This document shows, piece by piece, positions 34,374 through 42,946 of a stretch of 52,889 nt of DNA (positions are counted from its first letter, which is position 1; each line of letters starts with the position of its first letter). Under the pieces are notes generated by a model, which saw only the letters and a list, made by a program, of their open reading frames with translations, did not search any database and was not told the origin of the DNA. The DNA comes from Pseudomonadota bacterium (GTDB lineage: Bacteria; Pseudomonadota; Alphaproteobacteria; Micavibrionales; UBA2020): assembly GCA_021849295.1 (NCBI GenBank), contig JAJZTA010000006.1, positions 82,173 through 135,061 of the forward strand, given 5' to 3'. A program made the position numbers and the translations under genes.

Positions 34374-35261
34374 TCAACGGCTTTGCTGGCGCACCGGAAC
34401 GTTTTCGACCGTGTTGCCGTTGTAAACGCGGACCTCGCTCTGCGGTCCGGTTTTGTGCGTTTTGGCGCTCATGTACGCCCACACCAGTTCGTCCATCTGC
34501 TTCTCCATCTGGCTGACGTCGCTGGAGGTGATAGACACGTCCTTCGCCTTCGAATCATCGCCGAGGCGGCGCAAAGCCAGAGTCAGCTGGCCCATCTGCT
34601 GGGCGAGCGCGAGCTTTTCCGCGCCCTTCGGCGTCACTTCGAGCGTGACCGTCTGCGCGACCTTGGCGCTGTGGTCGGCGCTCTTGTCCTTCTGGTCGAT
34701 GGCCAGAACCTTGACGTTGGCAAGAATGATTTCGGTCACGTGGTGGGTGTTCGTCGCGCCGTAGACAATCTTCTGCGCCGTATTCGAAAGACGCATGACG
34801 TAGGACAGCATGACGTCCACATGGTCGCCCGGCGTGATGAAGCCCGCGGCGTCGGTGTTGGCCTGCACGCGGATCGACACGGCGCGCATGCCGGTATTGA
34901 TGAAAGCGGCGAGGTAATTGCCCTTGGCATTGGTGATGATGGACTCTGTCGTGATCGGTTCGTCGGGTTCAATGTCATGGCGCAGCGGCGAGCCGTAATA
35001 GGTGAGTTTGCTTGGGTCCTTCTGGTCGGATTTTTTGATCAGGCCGGTGTAAAGCAGGTCTTTCGGCCAGTCGCGCCAGTAGGTGTCGGCGGCCTTGAGG
35101 TCCTGCCCCGCGAACAGCACCTTGTTCGCCGCGAGCACTTTCACCGTCGGCACCTTGGCGCCGCCGGTGCTTTTCGGCGTCAGCCCGTGTTCCACCATCA
35201 GGGCAACGACAATGGCGATCAGCAGACCGCCGCCCATAATCATCAGAATGTTCTTGTTCAT
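34374..35261 (-). CDS. cpaB: Flp/Tad pilus assembly protein CpaB
   Basis: 295 residues from ATG 35261 with GGGGGA upstream. An N-terminal membrane anchor (about 4-23) precedes a SAF domain (KVLAANKVLFAGQDLKAADT) and the CpaB/RcpC core (RAVSIRVQANTDAAGFITPG followed by DHVDVMLSY). RcpC/CpaB is a periplasmic factor needed for Flp pilus secretion or modification. Follows two TadE-like genes on the same strand. Confidence 0.92.
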   Translation of the reverse strand: MNKNILMIMGGGLLIAIVVALMVEHGLTPKSTGGAKVPTVKVLAANKVLFAGQDLKAADTYWRDWPKDLLYTGLIKKSDQKDPSKLTYYGSPLRHDIEPDEPITTESIITNAKGNYLAAFINTGMRAVSIRVQANTDAAGFITPGDHVDVMLSYVMRLSNTAQKIVYGATNTHHVTEIILANVKVLAIDQKDKSADHSAKVAQTVTLEVTPKGAEKLALAQQMGQLTLALRRLGDDSKAKDVSITSSDVSQMEKQMDELVWAYMSAKTHKTGPQSEVRVYNGNTVENVPVRQQSR

Positions 35262-35364
35262 AGCATCCCCCAAATACTGCCTCTAGGGTAACACCCGCGC
35301 GCGCGGGCAGGCAAGAAAAAGCTCTTTTTGAGCCTCTTTTAGGGAAAGTCGGAAGCCGGACCGG

Positions 35365-35997
35365 TCAATGGTCATTGCCTTGGCACTGGCAACTGTGGCC
35401 GTGGGCGCAGGTTTCCTCGGCCGTGCCGTCATTATCGCCATCCGCGTCTGTTCCCGATGACGACGTGCCGGAAGTTCCCGACGTTCCCGTCCCGCTGCCG
35501 GATCCCGATGTTCCCGACGACGTTCCCGACGACGACGGCGGCGCATAGGCCACCGCGGGGATCGGCGTTTTCGACTCACCGGTCAGATCCATGCTCGACC
35601 AGTCGGTCGGCAAAAAGGGGATCAGTGTCTTGAAGGCGTAGCTGCCGTCAAAGGTGATAAAGTCCACGCCGTCCGTCGTCGTGCGGTTCACCATGACGGT
35701 GAAGCCGCTGTTGTCGGCGTAGATGTCCGCCATGCGCGCCTGCGCGTAGGATTGCAACGTGCTGTCCGACGCGTCGCGGTGCGTCAGGGCGTATCGCGAG
35801 GTATCGTCGAGCGCGGACTGCAGCGCGCTCTGCGCCCACAAAGCGCGGCCCGACTCGATGGTGCCGAACACAGTGGTCAGAAACGCCATCGAGATCATGG
35901 CGAACTCCACGGCCATCGCGCCGTCCCTGTCGGTCAGAAAGCGCATAAAGCCCTTGCGGCCCGCTTTCGTTTTTTCGTTTTTATCGCATTCTTTCAT
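35365..35997 (-). CDS. TadE-like minor pseudopilin with a low-complexity tail
   Basis: 210 residues. The signature DRDGAMAVEFAMISMAFLTT is a type IVb pseudopilin N-terminus of the TadE group (Glu after the cleavage-like site, then a hydrophobic helix). The C-terminal 70 residues are a Ser/Gly/Thr tract followed by an acidic, calcium-loop-like DADGDNDG and a Cys/His end (ETCAHGHSCQCQ). That tail is unusual and could bind metal. GGGGGA precedes the ATG at 35997. Confidence 0.85.
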   Translation of the reverse strand: MKECDKNEKTKAGRKGFMRFLTDRDGAMAVEFAMISMAFLTTVFGTIESGRALWAQSALQSALDDTSRYALTHRDASDSTLQSYAQARMADIYADNSGFTVMVNRTTTDGVDFITFDGSYAFKTLIPFLPTDWSSMDLTGESKTPIPAVAYAPPSSSGTSSGTSGSGSGTGTSGTSGTSSSGTDADGDNDGTAEETCAHGHSCQCQGNDH

Positions 35998-36010
35998 GTT
36001 TCCCCCGTTT

Positions 36011-36466
36011 CTAGCGCTGGTATTCCATGCGCGCCTTGCCTGTTAAAGTGATGCTCGACGGCAGCCCCGGCCACGGCAGAAGCGGCGTATAGGTGCCGGT
36101 GATGGTCGTCGTCAGAAAGCTGCGCATGACGCTGTTGTCGGCGCAGACCCCGCTGCAGCTGACGAAAGTGCCGTCGGCGCATTCGCAATCCGTCGTATCT
36201 GTGTAGGTCACCGACGGCGCGGTCGTATAAAGCGAGCTCTGCTGGATGACGTCCTGTCCGATGTTGCTGGTGCTACCGCCCTCGATGACGTAAAGGTCGG
36301 CCTTTTCCGCCAGCTGCTGCAGCGCCAGCGCCTTCGTCAGGTACATGGAATAATCCACCATGCCCATCAGGATGACGGCCAGCAGCGGCACGATCAGCGC
36401 GAATTCGATCGCCGCCACGCCTTTGTCGTTCCCCAGAAATTTTTTCACTCTTCCCATCATGTTCAT
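36011..36466 (-). CDS. TadE/TadF-like pseudopilin
   Basis: 151 residues. ATG at 36466 overlaps the TadG-like stop by 4 nt. The N-terminus NDKGVAAIEFALIVPLLAVI is a canonical TadE pseudopilin segment. Two cysteine pairs (DCECADG, SCSGVCAD) in the periplasmic part suggest disulphides. The gene belongs to the Tad cluster and lies 13 bp from the next TadE-like gene. Confidence 0.88.
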   Translation of the reverse strand: MNMMGRVKKFLGNDKGVAAIEFALIVPLLAVILMGMVDYSMYLTKALALQQLAEKADLYVIEGGSTSNIGQDVIQQSSLYTTAPSVTYTDTTDCECADGTFVSCSGVCADNSVMRSFLTTTITGTYTPLLPWPGLPSSITLTGKARMEYQR

Positions 36467-37758
36467 TGTACCAAAATCACCGCCGGAATGCCGATCGCCT
36501 TCGTGGAGCCGTTGCCGTTGGTGCTGGCGTCGCAGTTGCTGCCGATAGACGGCGTGCCGTGGAAAACGATGTTGTTGGCAATAATCTTCGTGCATTGCGG
36601 CGGCGTATCGACGGTGGTCGTGCCGCCGTAATCGACCTCGCAGCTCGGCGCGTAAAAGACGCCGTCGATCGAGATCGCCGCGTTGCCCTCGAAATTGTCG
36701 GTGCAGGGCTGCGGGGTGTTGCGATCCTGATAGATGGCGACGCCCTGATAATAGCCCGAGGTGGGCGCCGTCAGCGTGATGCCGCCGCCGCCCATGACGT
36801 CCATCGTGCCCCACGTGCCGCTCGATCCCGCGCTGTTGGTCAGGACGATGGTCACGCCGGTGCCGGTGACCGCGGTCTGCCCCGTGAGCGAAAAACTGCC
36901 GCCGTCGATGTAGTATGTGCCGGGCGCCATGGTCGTGTTGCCGGAAAAGGAGATGCCGCCGCAATAAACGCCGGGACCGAAATAGGGCACCGGCCCCGCC
37001 TGTTGCTGCGCGGCCGTGCAGGTCGAGGGCTCGTTCGAGGTATCGAGACTGGAATAGGGATCGGGGATTTGCGAGCCGTTGGTGCGCAGGCTGTTATAGG
37101 TGAAGGTGCCGTTGCCGCTCTGCGAATAGCCGCCCGCCATGTTGACGTCACCGACGTTGACCGTGACGTTACCGTTGAGCTGCAGGGCGTCGGAGGCCGT
37201 GGAATTCATGGCAAGGCCGCAGCCGCTGGCGTTGAGCGTCACGTTGCCCGAGGTGGTGATCGACGGGCTGGCGTCCTGCCCGAGGGCCAGCATGCAAAAG
37301 ACGCCGTCCGGCGCCTCGACCTGCGCCTTGGCGTAGGTCGTCGTGTAAATGGGCTTGCTGCTGATCAGCTTGTAGAAAAAGGTATTGGCCGTCTGGGTGA
37401 CCGTCACCGCCACCGAGGGATTGCCCGCGCCGTCGCCGTCGGGAGTGATGACGACGTTGATGCTCGAGTTGGGCGTGTTGGGGTTGTAGCCGTTGTTGTC
37501 GGCCTCGTCGTCAGCGGCGCTCTGCGCGGCGTTGGTGCTCATGCCGTCCGCCAGCGCGTAGCCGCCGGCCAGTGCCGCCGCGTCGGTCGCCGTCTGCAGC
37601 TGGTGCTTTGCCCGCAGCCATTCGCCGACGTCCACGCCAACGGCCACCGCGCCCATCAGCACGGTGAACATGATGGCGATGATCGGCGCGAAGGCGCCCT
37701 TGTTGTCGACAACGAAACTCTTGACAGACAGGCTTATCTTGAATTTGCACAGGCTCAT
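36463..37758 (-). CDS. TadG-like pilus protein (Tad-N domain)
   Basis: 431 residues from ATG 37758, chosen because GGGGGA lies 9 nt upstream; an ATG at 37779 lacks a site. NKGAFAPIIAIMFTVLMGAV is the Tad-N helix, followed by DVGEWLRAKHQLQTATDAAA. The remainder (about 150-420) is a Gly/Asn/Thr-rich, beta-helix-like region with repeated G-N-x-T motifs, presumably secreted. Contains few Cys residues. First gene of the Tad minor-subunit operon TadG-TadE-TadE-CpaB. Confidence 0.9.
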   Translation of the reverse strand: MSLCKFKISLSVKSFVVDNKGAFAPIIAIMFTVLMGAVAVGVDVGEWLRAKHQLQTATDAAALAGGYALADGMSTNAAQSAADDEADNNGYNPNTPNSSINVVITPDGDGAGNPSVAVTVTQTANTFFYKLISSKPIYTTTYAKAQVEAPDGVFCMLALGQDASPSITTSGNVTLNASGCGLAMNSTASDALQLNGNVTVNVGDVNMAGGYSQSGNGTFTYNSLRTNGSQIPDPYSSLDTSNEPSTCTAAQQQAGPVPYFGPGVYCGGISFSGNTTMAPGTYYIDGGSFSLTGQTAVTGTGVTIVLTNSAGSSGTWGTMDVMGGGGITLTAPTSGYYQGVAIYQDRNTPQPCTDNFEGNAAISIDGVFYAPSCEVDYGGTTTVDTPPQCTKIIANNIVFHGTPSIGSNCDASTNGNGSTKAIGIPAVILVQ

Positions 37759-37918
37759 CGGCCGCGTTCCCCCGGTCATATTGCACCATCTTCCATGTTA
37801 GCGTGCCTGACCTAAAAAAATGTAAATATTTCAAAGGGTGCTGTTAAAACTTTATTAAATCTTTATTGAATTGATTTTATTCTCTTTTCTCATAACGGCA
37901 GGGTCTTGGATTCCCTGC

Positions 37919-38665
37919 TTAATCGGGCAAGGTCACGCCTTCGGCGTGCAGCTTGCCGATGATCAGCCCCGCGTAGGTTTTGGCGTCGTAATGGTGGTCG
38001 AGCGCGTCTTCGTTGCGCAGCCCGCGCCGCACGACCCCCCTCTCGTCCAGCGATTCGGCATCGAGAGAAAGATAGGTGATGCCGTGCGCGCGGCAAAAGG
38101 CCTCCATCTCCGCATTGAAAACGCGGGTCAGATCGGTGCGCGCCGCAAGGCTGGCCTTGACGTCCTTGCGGGCGTTGGCGACGGCGCCCCACGCCTGCCC
38201 GTCGCCGATCGTCGGGTAAGGCGTGCTGACGCAAATCACCCTGCGGCTTGCGGCAAGCTCCAGAAGAAGTTTTTGATAGCTGTCCACCGCCTGCCGCATC
38301 ATCTCGGCGACCGGCGCGCCGTATTTTTCGGCGCGGTACCAGATGACGAAGCCGACATCGACCTCGCCCATCAGCGTGATGGCCGTTTTCGCCCGCGATC
38401 TCTGCATGGCCTTGCGGAACAGCGGCAGCGCCTGCGTCTTGGAATTGGGATTTTCGAGACCCGACACCGTGGCGGCAGAAACGGCGGTGACGTCGAAAAA
38501 GACGTTTTTGTATATGTCCGCAAACAGATCGTGATTGAAGACGGTAGCGTGGGAATCGCCGAGCACCAGCACGGGGACGCGCCCGCGGCGCTTTTTCCAG
38601 CGCGCATATGCCTCTTTCGGTCTCACGTTATCCGCTCCGGATTTTTCAAGCGTTTCCTCATACAA
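37919..38665 (-). CDS. SGNH/GDSL-like hydrolase domain protein
   Basis: About 248 residues if TTG 38665 is the start, which is uncertain: no ATG lies before the first strand, and a GTG (ADNVRPKEA) is another option. The motif VPVLVLGDSHATVFNHDL holds the block I GDS serine, and D-x-x-H appears in DALDHHYDAKTYAG near the C-terminus. LMGEVDVGFVIW may hold block III. Such proteins include acyltransferase/esterase domains acting on envelope sugars; no signal peptide or membrane segment is seen. Preceded by a perfect 14-bp hairpin. Confidence 0.65.
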   Translation of the reverse strand: MYEETLEKSGADNVRPKEAYARWKKRRGRVPVLVLGDSHATVFNHDLFADIYKNVFFDVTAVSAATVSGLENPNSKTQALPLFRKAMQRSRAKTAITLMGEVDVGFVIWYRAEKYGAPVAEMMRQAVDSYQKLLLELAASRRVICVSTPYPTIGDGQAWGAVANARKDVKASLAARTDLTRVFNAEMEAFCRAHGITYLSLDAESLDERGVVRRGLRNEDALDHHYDAKTYAGLIIGKLHAEGVTLPD

Positions 38666-38674
38666 AACATGATA

Positions 38675-38711
38675 CAGGCCTCTCCCCCGTTTTAACAGGG
38701 GGAGAGGCCTG
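38675..38711. terminator. Perfect 14-bp hairpin between bdhA and the SGNH gene
   Basis: CAGGCCTCTCCCCC / GGGGGAGAGGCCTG with 9-nt loop. On the minus strand it follows bdhA and precedes the SGNH gene start by 10 bp. T-tracts are weak on the minus strand and better on the plus. It contains a CCTCTCCCCC/GGGGGAGAGG arm, so it could fold up the ribosome-binding site. Confidence 0.6.
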
Positions 38712-38736
38712 CGGTGTTTTTTCAGAAGATTTACGC

Positions 38737-39519
38737 TTACTGCATGAACCAGCCGTGGCTGACGACCAGCGACTGGCCGGTCAGCGCGTTGGTCTCGAAG
38801 CCGGCGAAGAACAGCGCGACCTCGGCGACGTCCTGCACCGTGGTGAACTCGCCGTCCACCGTTTCCTTGAGCATGACGTTCTTGATGACTTCCTCTTCGG
38901 TGATGCCGAGCTCCTTGGCCTGCTCGGGAATTTGTTTGTCGACCAGCGGGGTGCGCACGAAGCCGGGGCAGATGACGTTGGCGCGCACGCCGTGCGCCGC
39001 GCCTTCCTTGGCGATGACCTTGCACAGGCCTTCGAGACCGTGCTTGGCAGTGACGTAAGGCGATTTGAGCTTGGAGGCCTCCTTGGAGTGTACCGAGCCC
39101 ATGTAGATGATGCTGCCGCCCGTGCCCTGCTTGTACATGTACCGCACGGCGGCGCGGGTGGTGAGGAAGGCGCCGTCGAGATGGATGGCGAGCAGCTTCT
39201 TCCACTTCGCGAACTCGAAATCCTCGATCGGGTCGACGATCTGGATGCCGGCGTTGCTGACGAGAATGTCGATCTTGCCGAACTTCTGCACCGTGGCGTC
39301 GATGCCTTTGTTGACCTGATCTTCGTTGGCGACGTCCATCCCGACCGCAAGGGTGTTGCCGCCGTTGGGATCAAGCGCCTTGATGGCGGCGTTGGCGGCC
39401 TCGAGGTTGAGGTCGGCGACGACGACCTTCGCGCCCTCGCGTAGGTAGGTTTTGGCGATTTCATAGCCGATGCCGCTGGCGGCTCCGGTGATAACGGCGA
39501 CTTTGTCTTTCAAACGCAT
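38737..39519 (-). CDS. bdhA: 3-hydroxybutyrate dehydrogenase
   Basis: 260-residue short-chain dehydrogenase. Cofactor motif [15 protein letters not shown] at LVSNAGIQ, and the catalytic Ser...Tyr-x-x-x-Lys in [20 protein letters not shown]. The C-terminus [15 protein letters not shown] with Trp is characteristic of BdhA. It oxidises 3-hydroxybutyrate to acetoacetate with NAD+, a step of PHB and ketone-body use. It is third in the run patatin - decarboxylase - bdhA, each 25-31 bp apart, probably one operon. Confidence 0.93.
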   Translation of the reverse strand: MRLKDKVAVITGAASGIGYEIAKTYLREGAKVVVADLNLEAANAAIKALDPNGGNTLAVGMDVANEDQVNKGIDATVQKFGKIDILVSNAGIQIVDPIEDFEFAKWKKLLAIHLDGAFLTTRAAVRYMYKQGTGGSIIYMGSVHSKEASKLKSPYVTAKHGLEGLCKVIAKEGAAHGVRANVICPGFVRTPLVDKQIPEQAKELGITEEEVIKNVMLKETVDGEFTTVQDVAEVALFFAGFETNALTGQSLVVSHGWFMQ

Positions 39520-39550
39520 ATGGTGTTCTCCTTTAAAAGTTTATGTGGCT

Positions 39551-40288
39551 TCAAGCGAGGTAATCGTGGACGACGGTGCCGAGTCCGAGCGTGAGGTCCG
39601 AGAGGATATGCACGGCGGAGACGACCTCGAGCACCGGCAGGTCGGCGACCGGCGCAAGCGCGTGCTCGAACAGCTGCAGCGCGGCGGGACCCGTCCAGGC
39701 GCCCTTGAGATTGACGTCCTCCATGTAGTATTCGACGATTTCGCACACCCGCGGCGTGCCGTCGACGTGCGGCAGGATCTTGAGCAGGTAGCCCGGCTCG
39801 TCCATGGCCTTGCGCACGGCGGCGAGGTCCGCCTGCCTGTGCTTGTAGCCCATGGTGGCGGTGGCGACGCGGATGCGCCCGTAGTCGAGCGTGCCGACCA
39901 GCGTGTCGGTCTCCGCCTCCAGCACCGGATTGGCCAGCACTTTGGGAAAGCCCCACAATTCGCGCCCGCCGGCGATGGGCGGATGGTCGTTGAGGAACAT
40001 GCGGTGCACGTAGCCGCCCTTTTTGCCCTTGAAATTGACGGGGATGACCTGCCCGCTCTCGGTGTAGTCGCCGAAGCCGGTCGAATCCGGCATGCGGATG
40101 AATTCGTATTTCACCAGCGGCTCCGTCACCTCCAGCGGCTCCGGCACGGCGGCGCGGAGCTTGTCCATGTCGGTGCGGTAGGTGATGATCATGAACTCGC
40201 GGTCGACGAAGCGGTAAGGCCCCGGCGGATAGGCATGGTTGGCGAACGGCATGCAGAACGCGTTTTTGCGGACGTCTTCGGCTTTCAT
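39551..40288 (-). CDS. adc: Acetoacetate decarboxylase
   Basis: 245 residues. [20 protein letters not shown] holds the Schiff-base lysine of the family (W-G-F-P-K), and HIDDHPP-like [16 protein letters not shown] precedes it. The enzyme decarboxylates acetoacetate to acetone and CO2. Located between the patatin gene and bdhA, so it probably disposes of acetoacetate formed by BdhA. Acetoacetate decarboxylase-like proteins with other substrates exist, but this context supports Adc. Confidence 0.92.
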   Translation of the reverse strand: MKAEDVRKNAFCMPFANHAYPPGPYRFVDREFMIITYRTDMDKLRAAVPEPLEVTEPLVKYEFIRMPDSTGFGDYTESGQVIPVNFKGKKGGYVHRMFLNDHPPIAGGRELWGFPKVLANPVLEAETDTLVGTLDYGRIRVATATMGYKHRQADLAAVRKAMDEPGYLLKILPHVDGTPRVCEIVEYYMEDVNLKGAWTGPAALQLFEHALAPVADLPVLEVVSAVHILSDLTLGLGTVVHDYLA

Positions 40289-40313
40289 GAAGCTCTCTCC
40301 TTTTCTGATGGCA

Positions 40314-41555
40314 TTATTTGGAAGTGCAGAAATCGAACATCTGGATGCCGGCGGGATTGGCGGGCTTGCTGAAGATTTCCTTGTGGCCGAGGCTGCGGCG
40401 GGTGTCGTGGAGGCCCGCCTGCCAGTGGTCGTCCATCGTCGTGCGCGAGAACTCGAAGTCCTTGGAATAGCCCTCGTAGGACCTGGCGTGATAGATAAGA
40501 TGCACGATGTGGTACTGGTTGAGATCGGCGAATTCGTGCAGCGCGCGCGCGCGGGCGGAATGCTTGAGGTTGTCCGGCAGCATGGCGTACAGCTCGGCGA
40601 AGGCGTGGCGCATCTTCTGCGCGTGATGGAAGCGCGAGGTGATGAAGCGCGTGCGGCTGGAATACTGGATTTCCTTCTGCCGCGTCGCCACTTCCATCAT
40701 GTTGCGCGGGTAGTCGCCGCGCGCGGGCCAGAGGTCGACCTGAAAGACCAGCGTGTCCTCCGGCTCGTCGTCCATCACCCATTGCAGCGGCGTGTTGGAA
40801 ATGAGGCCGCCGTCCCAATAGTGCTGTCCCTCGATTTCGACGGTCGGCAACGCAGGCGGCAGCGCGCCGCTGGCCATGATGTGCTCGGGGAGGATGCGCT
40901 GTTCTTGCGAATCGAAAATGACGTAGTTGCCGCTTTCGACGTTGACGGCGCTGGTGGTGTAGCGCGTCTCGCCGGAATTGAGGATGTCGAAGTCGATGAA
41001 TTTTTCCAGCGTGACCTTCAGCGGCGCCGTGTCGTAGTAGCTCGCCGCCTCGCACGAGCCTTCGGGCGCGAGCTGCGGCGGAATCGGACGCGGAAAGAAA
41101 AAGCCGGGCGCGCCGACGGTCAGCGCGCTCAGGGCGCTCACCTGGTTCCAGAACCTGCGGGCCTTGTCTCCGCCTTTCTCGATCATGCTGTTGAAGAGGC
41201 CGAGCGTGTTCCACGGCGGCAGCGCAGAGACCTGCTGCCAGAAGCCGCGCAGTTTTTCCACGCGGTGCTCCGGCCTGTTGCCGGCGATGATCGCGCCGTT
41301 GATCGCGCCGATGGAAATGCCCGCGACCCAGTTGGGCAGCACGTCCGCCTCGGCCAGCGCCTCATAGACGCCCGCCTGATAGGCGCCGAGCGCGCCTCCG
41401 CCTTGCAGCAGCAGGGCCTTGCTTTTGAAAAAGTCGTCTTTATGGGCAGCGGGCTGCTTTGGCGCGGCGCGGTGATGAATTTTGACTTTTGCTGTTTTTT
41501 TGGCGACGGCTTTTTTGGCGGATTTCTTGCGGGATGTCGCGGATTTGGCGGCCAT
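40314..41555 (-). CDS. Patatin-like phospholipase with Lys/Ala-rich N-terminal tail
   Basis: 413 residues from ATG 41555 (GGAG 9 nt upstream; an ATG at 41570 is possible). The first 40 residues are basic ([20 protein letters not shown]). The patatin domain has oxyanion [12 protein letters not shown], nucleophile GISIGAING and Asp in [11 protein letters not shown]-terminal DUF3734-like region is present ([20 protein letters not shown]). The bdhA-adc-patatin combination is frequent in alphaproteobacteria, where such patatins have been linked to PHB granules; PHB depolymerase or lipase activity is an inference. Confidence 0.88.
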   Translation of the reverse strand: MAAKSATSRKKSAKKAVAKKTAKVKIHHRAAPKQPAAHKDDFFKSKALLLQGGGALGAYQAGVYEALAEADVLPNWVAGISIGAINGAIIAGNRPEHRVEKLRGFWQQVSALPPWNTLGLFNSMIEKGGDKARRFWNQVSALSALTVGAPGFFFPRPIPPQLAPEGSCEAASYYDTAPLKVTLEKFIDFDILNSGETRYTTSAVNVESGNYVIFDSQEQRILPEHIMASGALPPALPTVEIEGQHYWDGGLISNTPLQWVMDDEPEDTLVFQVDLWPARGDYPRNMMEVATRQKEIQYSSRTRFITSRFHHAQKMRHAFAELYAMLPDNLKHSARARALHEFADLNQYHIVHLIYHARSYEGYSKDFEFSRTTMDDHWQAGLHDTRRSLGHKEIFSKPANPAGIQMFDFCTSK

Positions 41556-41792
41556 TGGGGCATTCTCCATCTTTGACGGGGTCTTTTGAGCTAGACGTAT
41601 CGTAATCAACACGTCTTAAGAAAACATTACAGAAACAGCTGAAATCGATTTTTTGCTGCAAAGCAACAACCTATGCCCGCGGGTTACGGCTGTCAACGCC
41701 GCAATAAAAAAATGCGGCGGCGCGGATTATGGATGTAATTTCACGTAGTGCGCTTAACGGGAACGGGCAAGTCCGCGGAGGAAACGCAAGTT

Positions 41793-42056
41793 TCATTTCT
41801 TTTTATCCGCCACTTCCTGTATTTTTTTCAGCATTTCTGCAAAGACCTCTTCCCAGGGTCTTCCGGGTCCGCTTTCGCAGCCCCTTTTGATTTGCTCCCT
41901 TAACATATCCAGTTTTATTTGCAGCATGTTGTCCAGATCTTCAAGAAGGCGCAGCGCTTCGCAAACAACTTCGCTGGCGGAACTATACATTCCGGATTCA
42001 ACTTTTTCCCTGACCATATTTTCAAGCCGCGGGCTAAGCGTAATATTCATGCTCAT
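41793..42056 (-). CDS. ParD-like antitoxin (CopG/RHH), no partner toxin
   Basis: 87 residues. MNITLSPRLENMVREKVESG starts a ribbon-helix-helix, and SASEVVCEALRLLEDLDNM is the typical ParD helix; the C-terminal tail would wrap the toxin. GGGAGA precedes ATG 42056. No ParE-like frame lies within reach: the next downstream 140 bp are not coding and the gene upstream is an esterase. So it appears to be an orphan antitoxin or a solitary regulator. Confidence 0.85.
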   Translation of the reverse strand: MSMNITLSPRLENMVREKVESGMYSSASEVVCEALRLLEDLDNMLQIKLDMLREQIKRGCESGPGRPWEEVFAEMLKKIQEVADKKK

Positions 42057-42091
42057 GGCGTTCTCCCTGATCTTTTCATTGTGATGGGTCT

Positions 42092-42946
42092 TTAATGCGA
42101 ACTGTCAAGACCGAAAAAGCGGGCGATCTTTTGCGGCACGGTCTGGCCTTCGGTTTTTTCGACCGCGGCGTCGATATGCTCCATCTTGTGGTCGGCGTTC
42201 GGCACGATGTCGAGCGTATAGGACGCGCCGGAGGCCGCATACACCTCTTTGGTGCGCGCTTCGGAGCTGAATGTGACGCGGGAAATGCCTTTGGTGCCCT
42301 TGCCGCCGGCGATAGGCACATTCCGGTCGTCTTCGCCGTGAATGGCGAGGATGCGCGCGCCTTTTGCGTCGGGGCATGTGTCGACGGGCAGGTTGAGCGG
42401 CCCCGAAACCGCCGCGCCCGCGGCATAAAGATGCGTCTCGCACATGAGGCGCTGGGTCATCATCGCGCCGTTGGAATGGCCCATGCCAAAGACGCGGTGT
42501 TTGTCGATGCCGTATTCGGATTCAAGCCGGTCGACCGCGCCTTCGATGTAGGCGACGTCGTTGACATTGTTTTTATAGGGCAGCCCGCAACAGCCACCGC
42601 CCGCGTTCCAGCCCTTGCGTTTCGCGCGCAAAAACCGCGCGACCTTGGTGCCGTTGAGATAGGCGACGATGAAGCCGTCCCTGTCGGCCTGCCGGTCCAT
42701 GTTGAGACCGCTTTCCGACTTCTCTGTGACGATGCGCTCCGCGCTGCCCATGCCGCCGTGCAGCACGACGACCAGCGCGCGCTTGCCGGGCGGCGGAAGA
42801 TGCGCGGGCACATAGACATAAAGGTCGCGTCCGCCGTAGCTTTCTTTGACAGGGCCGTTCGCCGCATGCGCCTGCGGCGCAAAACCGAACGCGAGCGCCG
42901 CGACCAGCGCAAGAGCCGTCTTTTTCATGCGGGCGTTCAAAGCCAT
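42092..42946 (-). CDS. Secreted PHB-depolymerase-like esterase (LpqC type)
   Basis: 284 residues. A signal peptide (MKKTALALVAALAFGFAPQA then HAAN) begins at M7; I list the ATG at 42946, which overlaps the stop of the preceding gene (TGATG). The alpha/beta-hydrolase core has LVVVLHGGMG oxyanion loop, nucleophile GHSNG, acid HGEDDRN and histidine in NADHKMEHID. Four cysteines (GGCCGLPYK, CETH, DTCPDAKG) suit disulphides in an exported enzyme. COG3509-type family acts on PHB or feruloyl esters. It is coupled to the PEP-utilising gene upstream. Confidence 0.85.
   Translation of the reverse strand: MALNARMKKTALALVAALAFGFAPQAHAANGPVKESYGGRDLYVYVPAHLPPPGKRALVVVLHGGMGSAERIVTEKSESGLNMDRQADRDGFIVAYLNGTKVARFLRAKRKGWNAGGGCCGLPYKNNVNDVAYIEGAVDRLESEYGIDKHRVFGMGHSNGAMMTQRLMCETHLYAAGAAVSGPLNLPVDTCPDAKGARILAIHGEDDRNVPIAGGKGTKGISRVTFSSEARTKEVYAASGASYTLDIVPNADHKMEHIDAAVEKTEGQTVPQKIARFFGLDSSH

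Noticed and set aside
36466-37815. A long plus-strand frame opposite the TadG-like gene
   Set aside because: Antisense shadow; the minus strand shows the Tad-N signature and a good ribosome-binding site.
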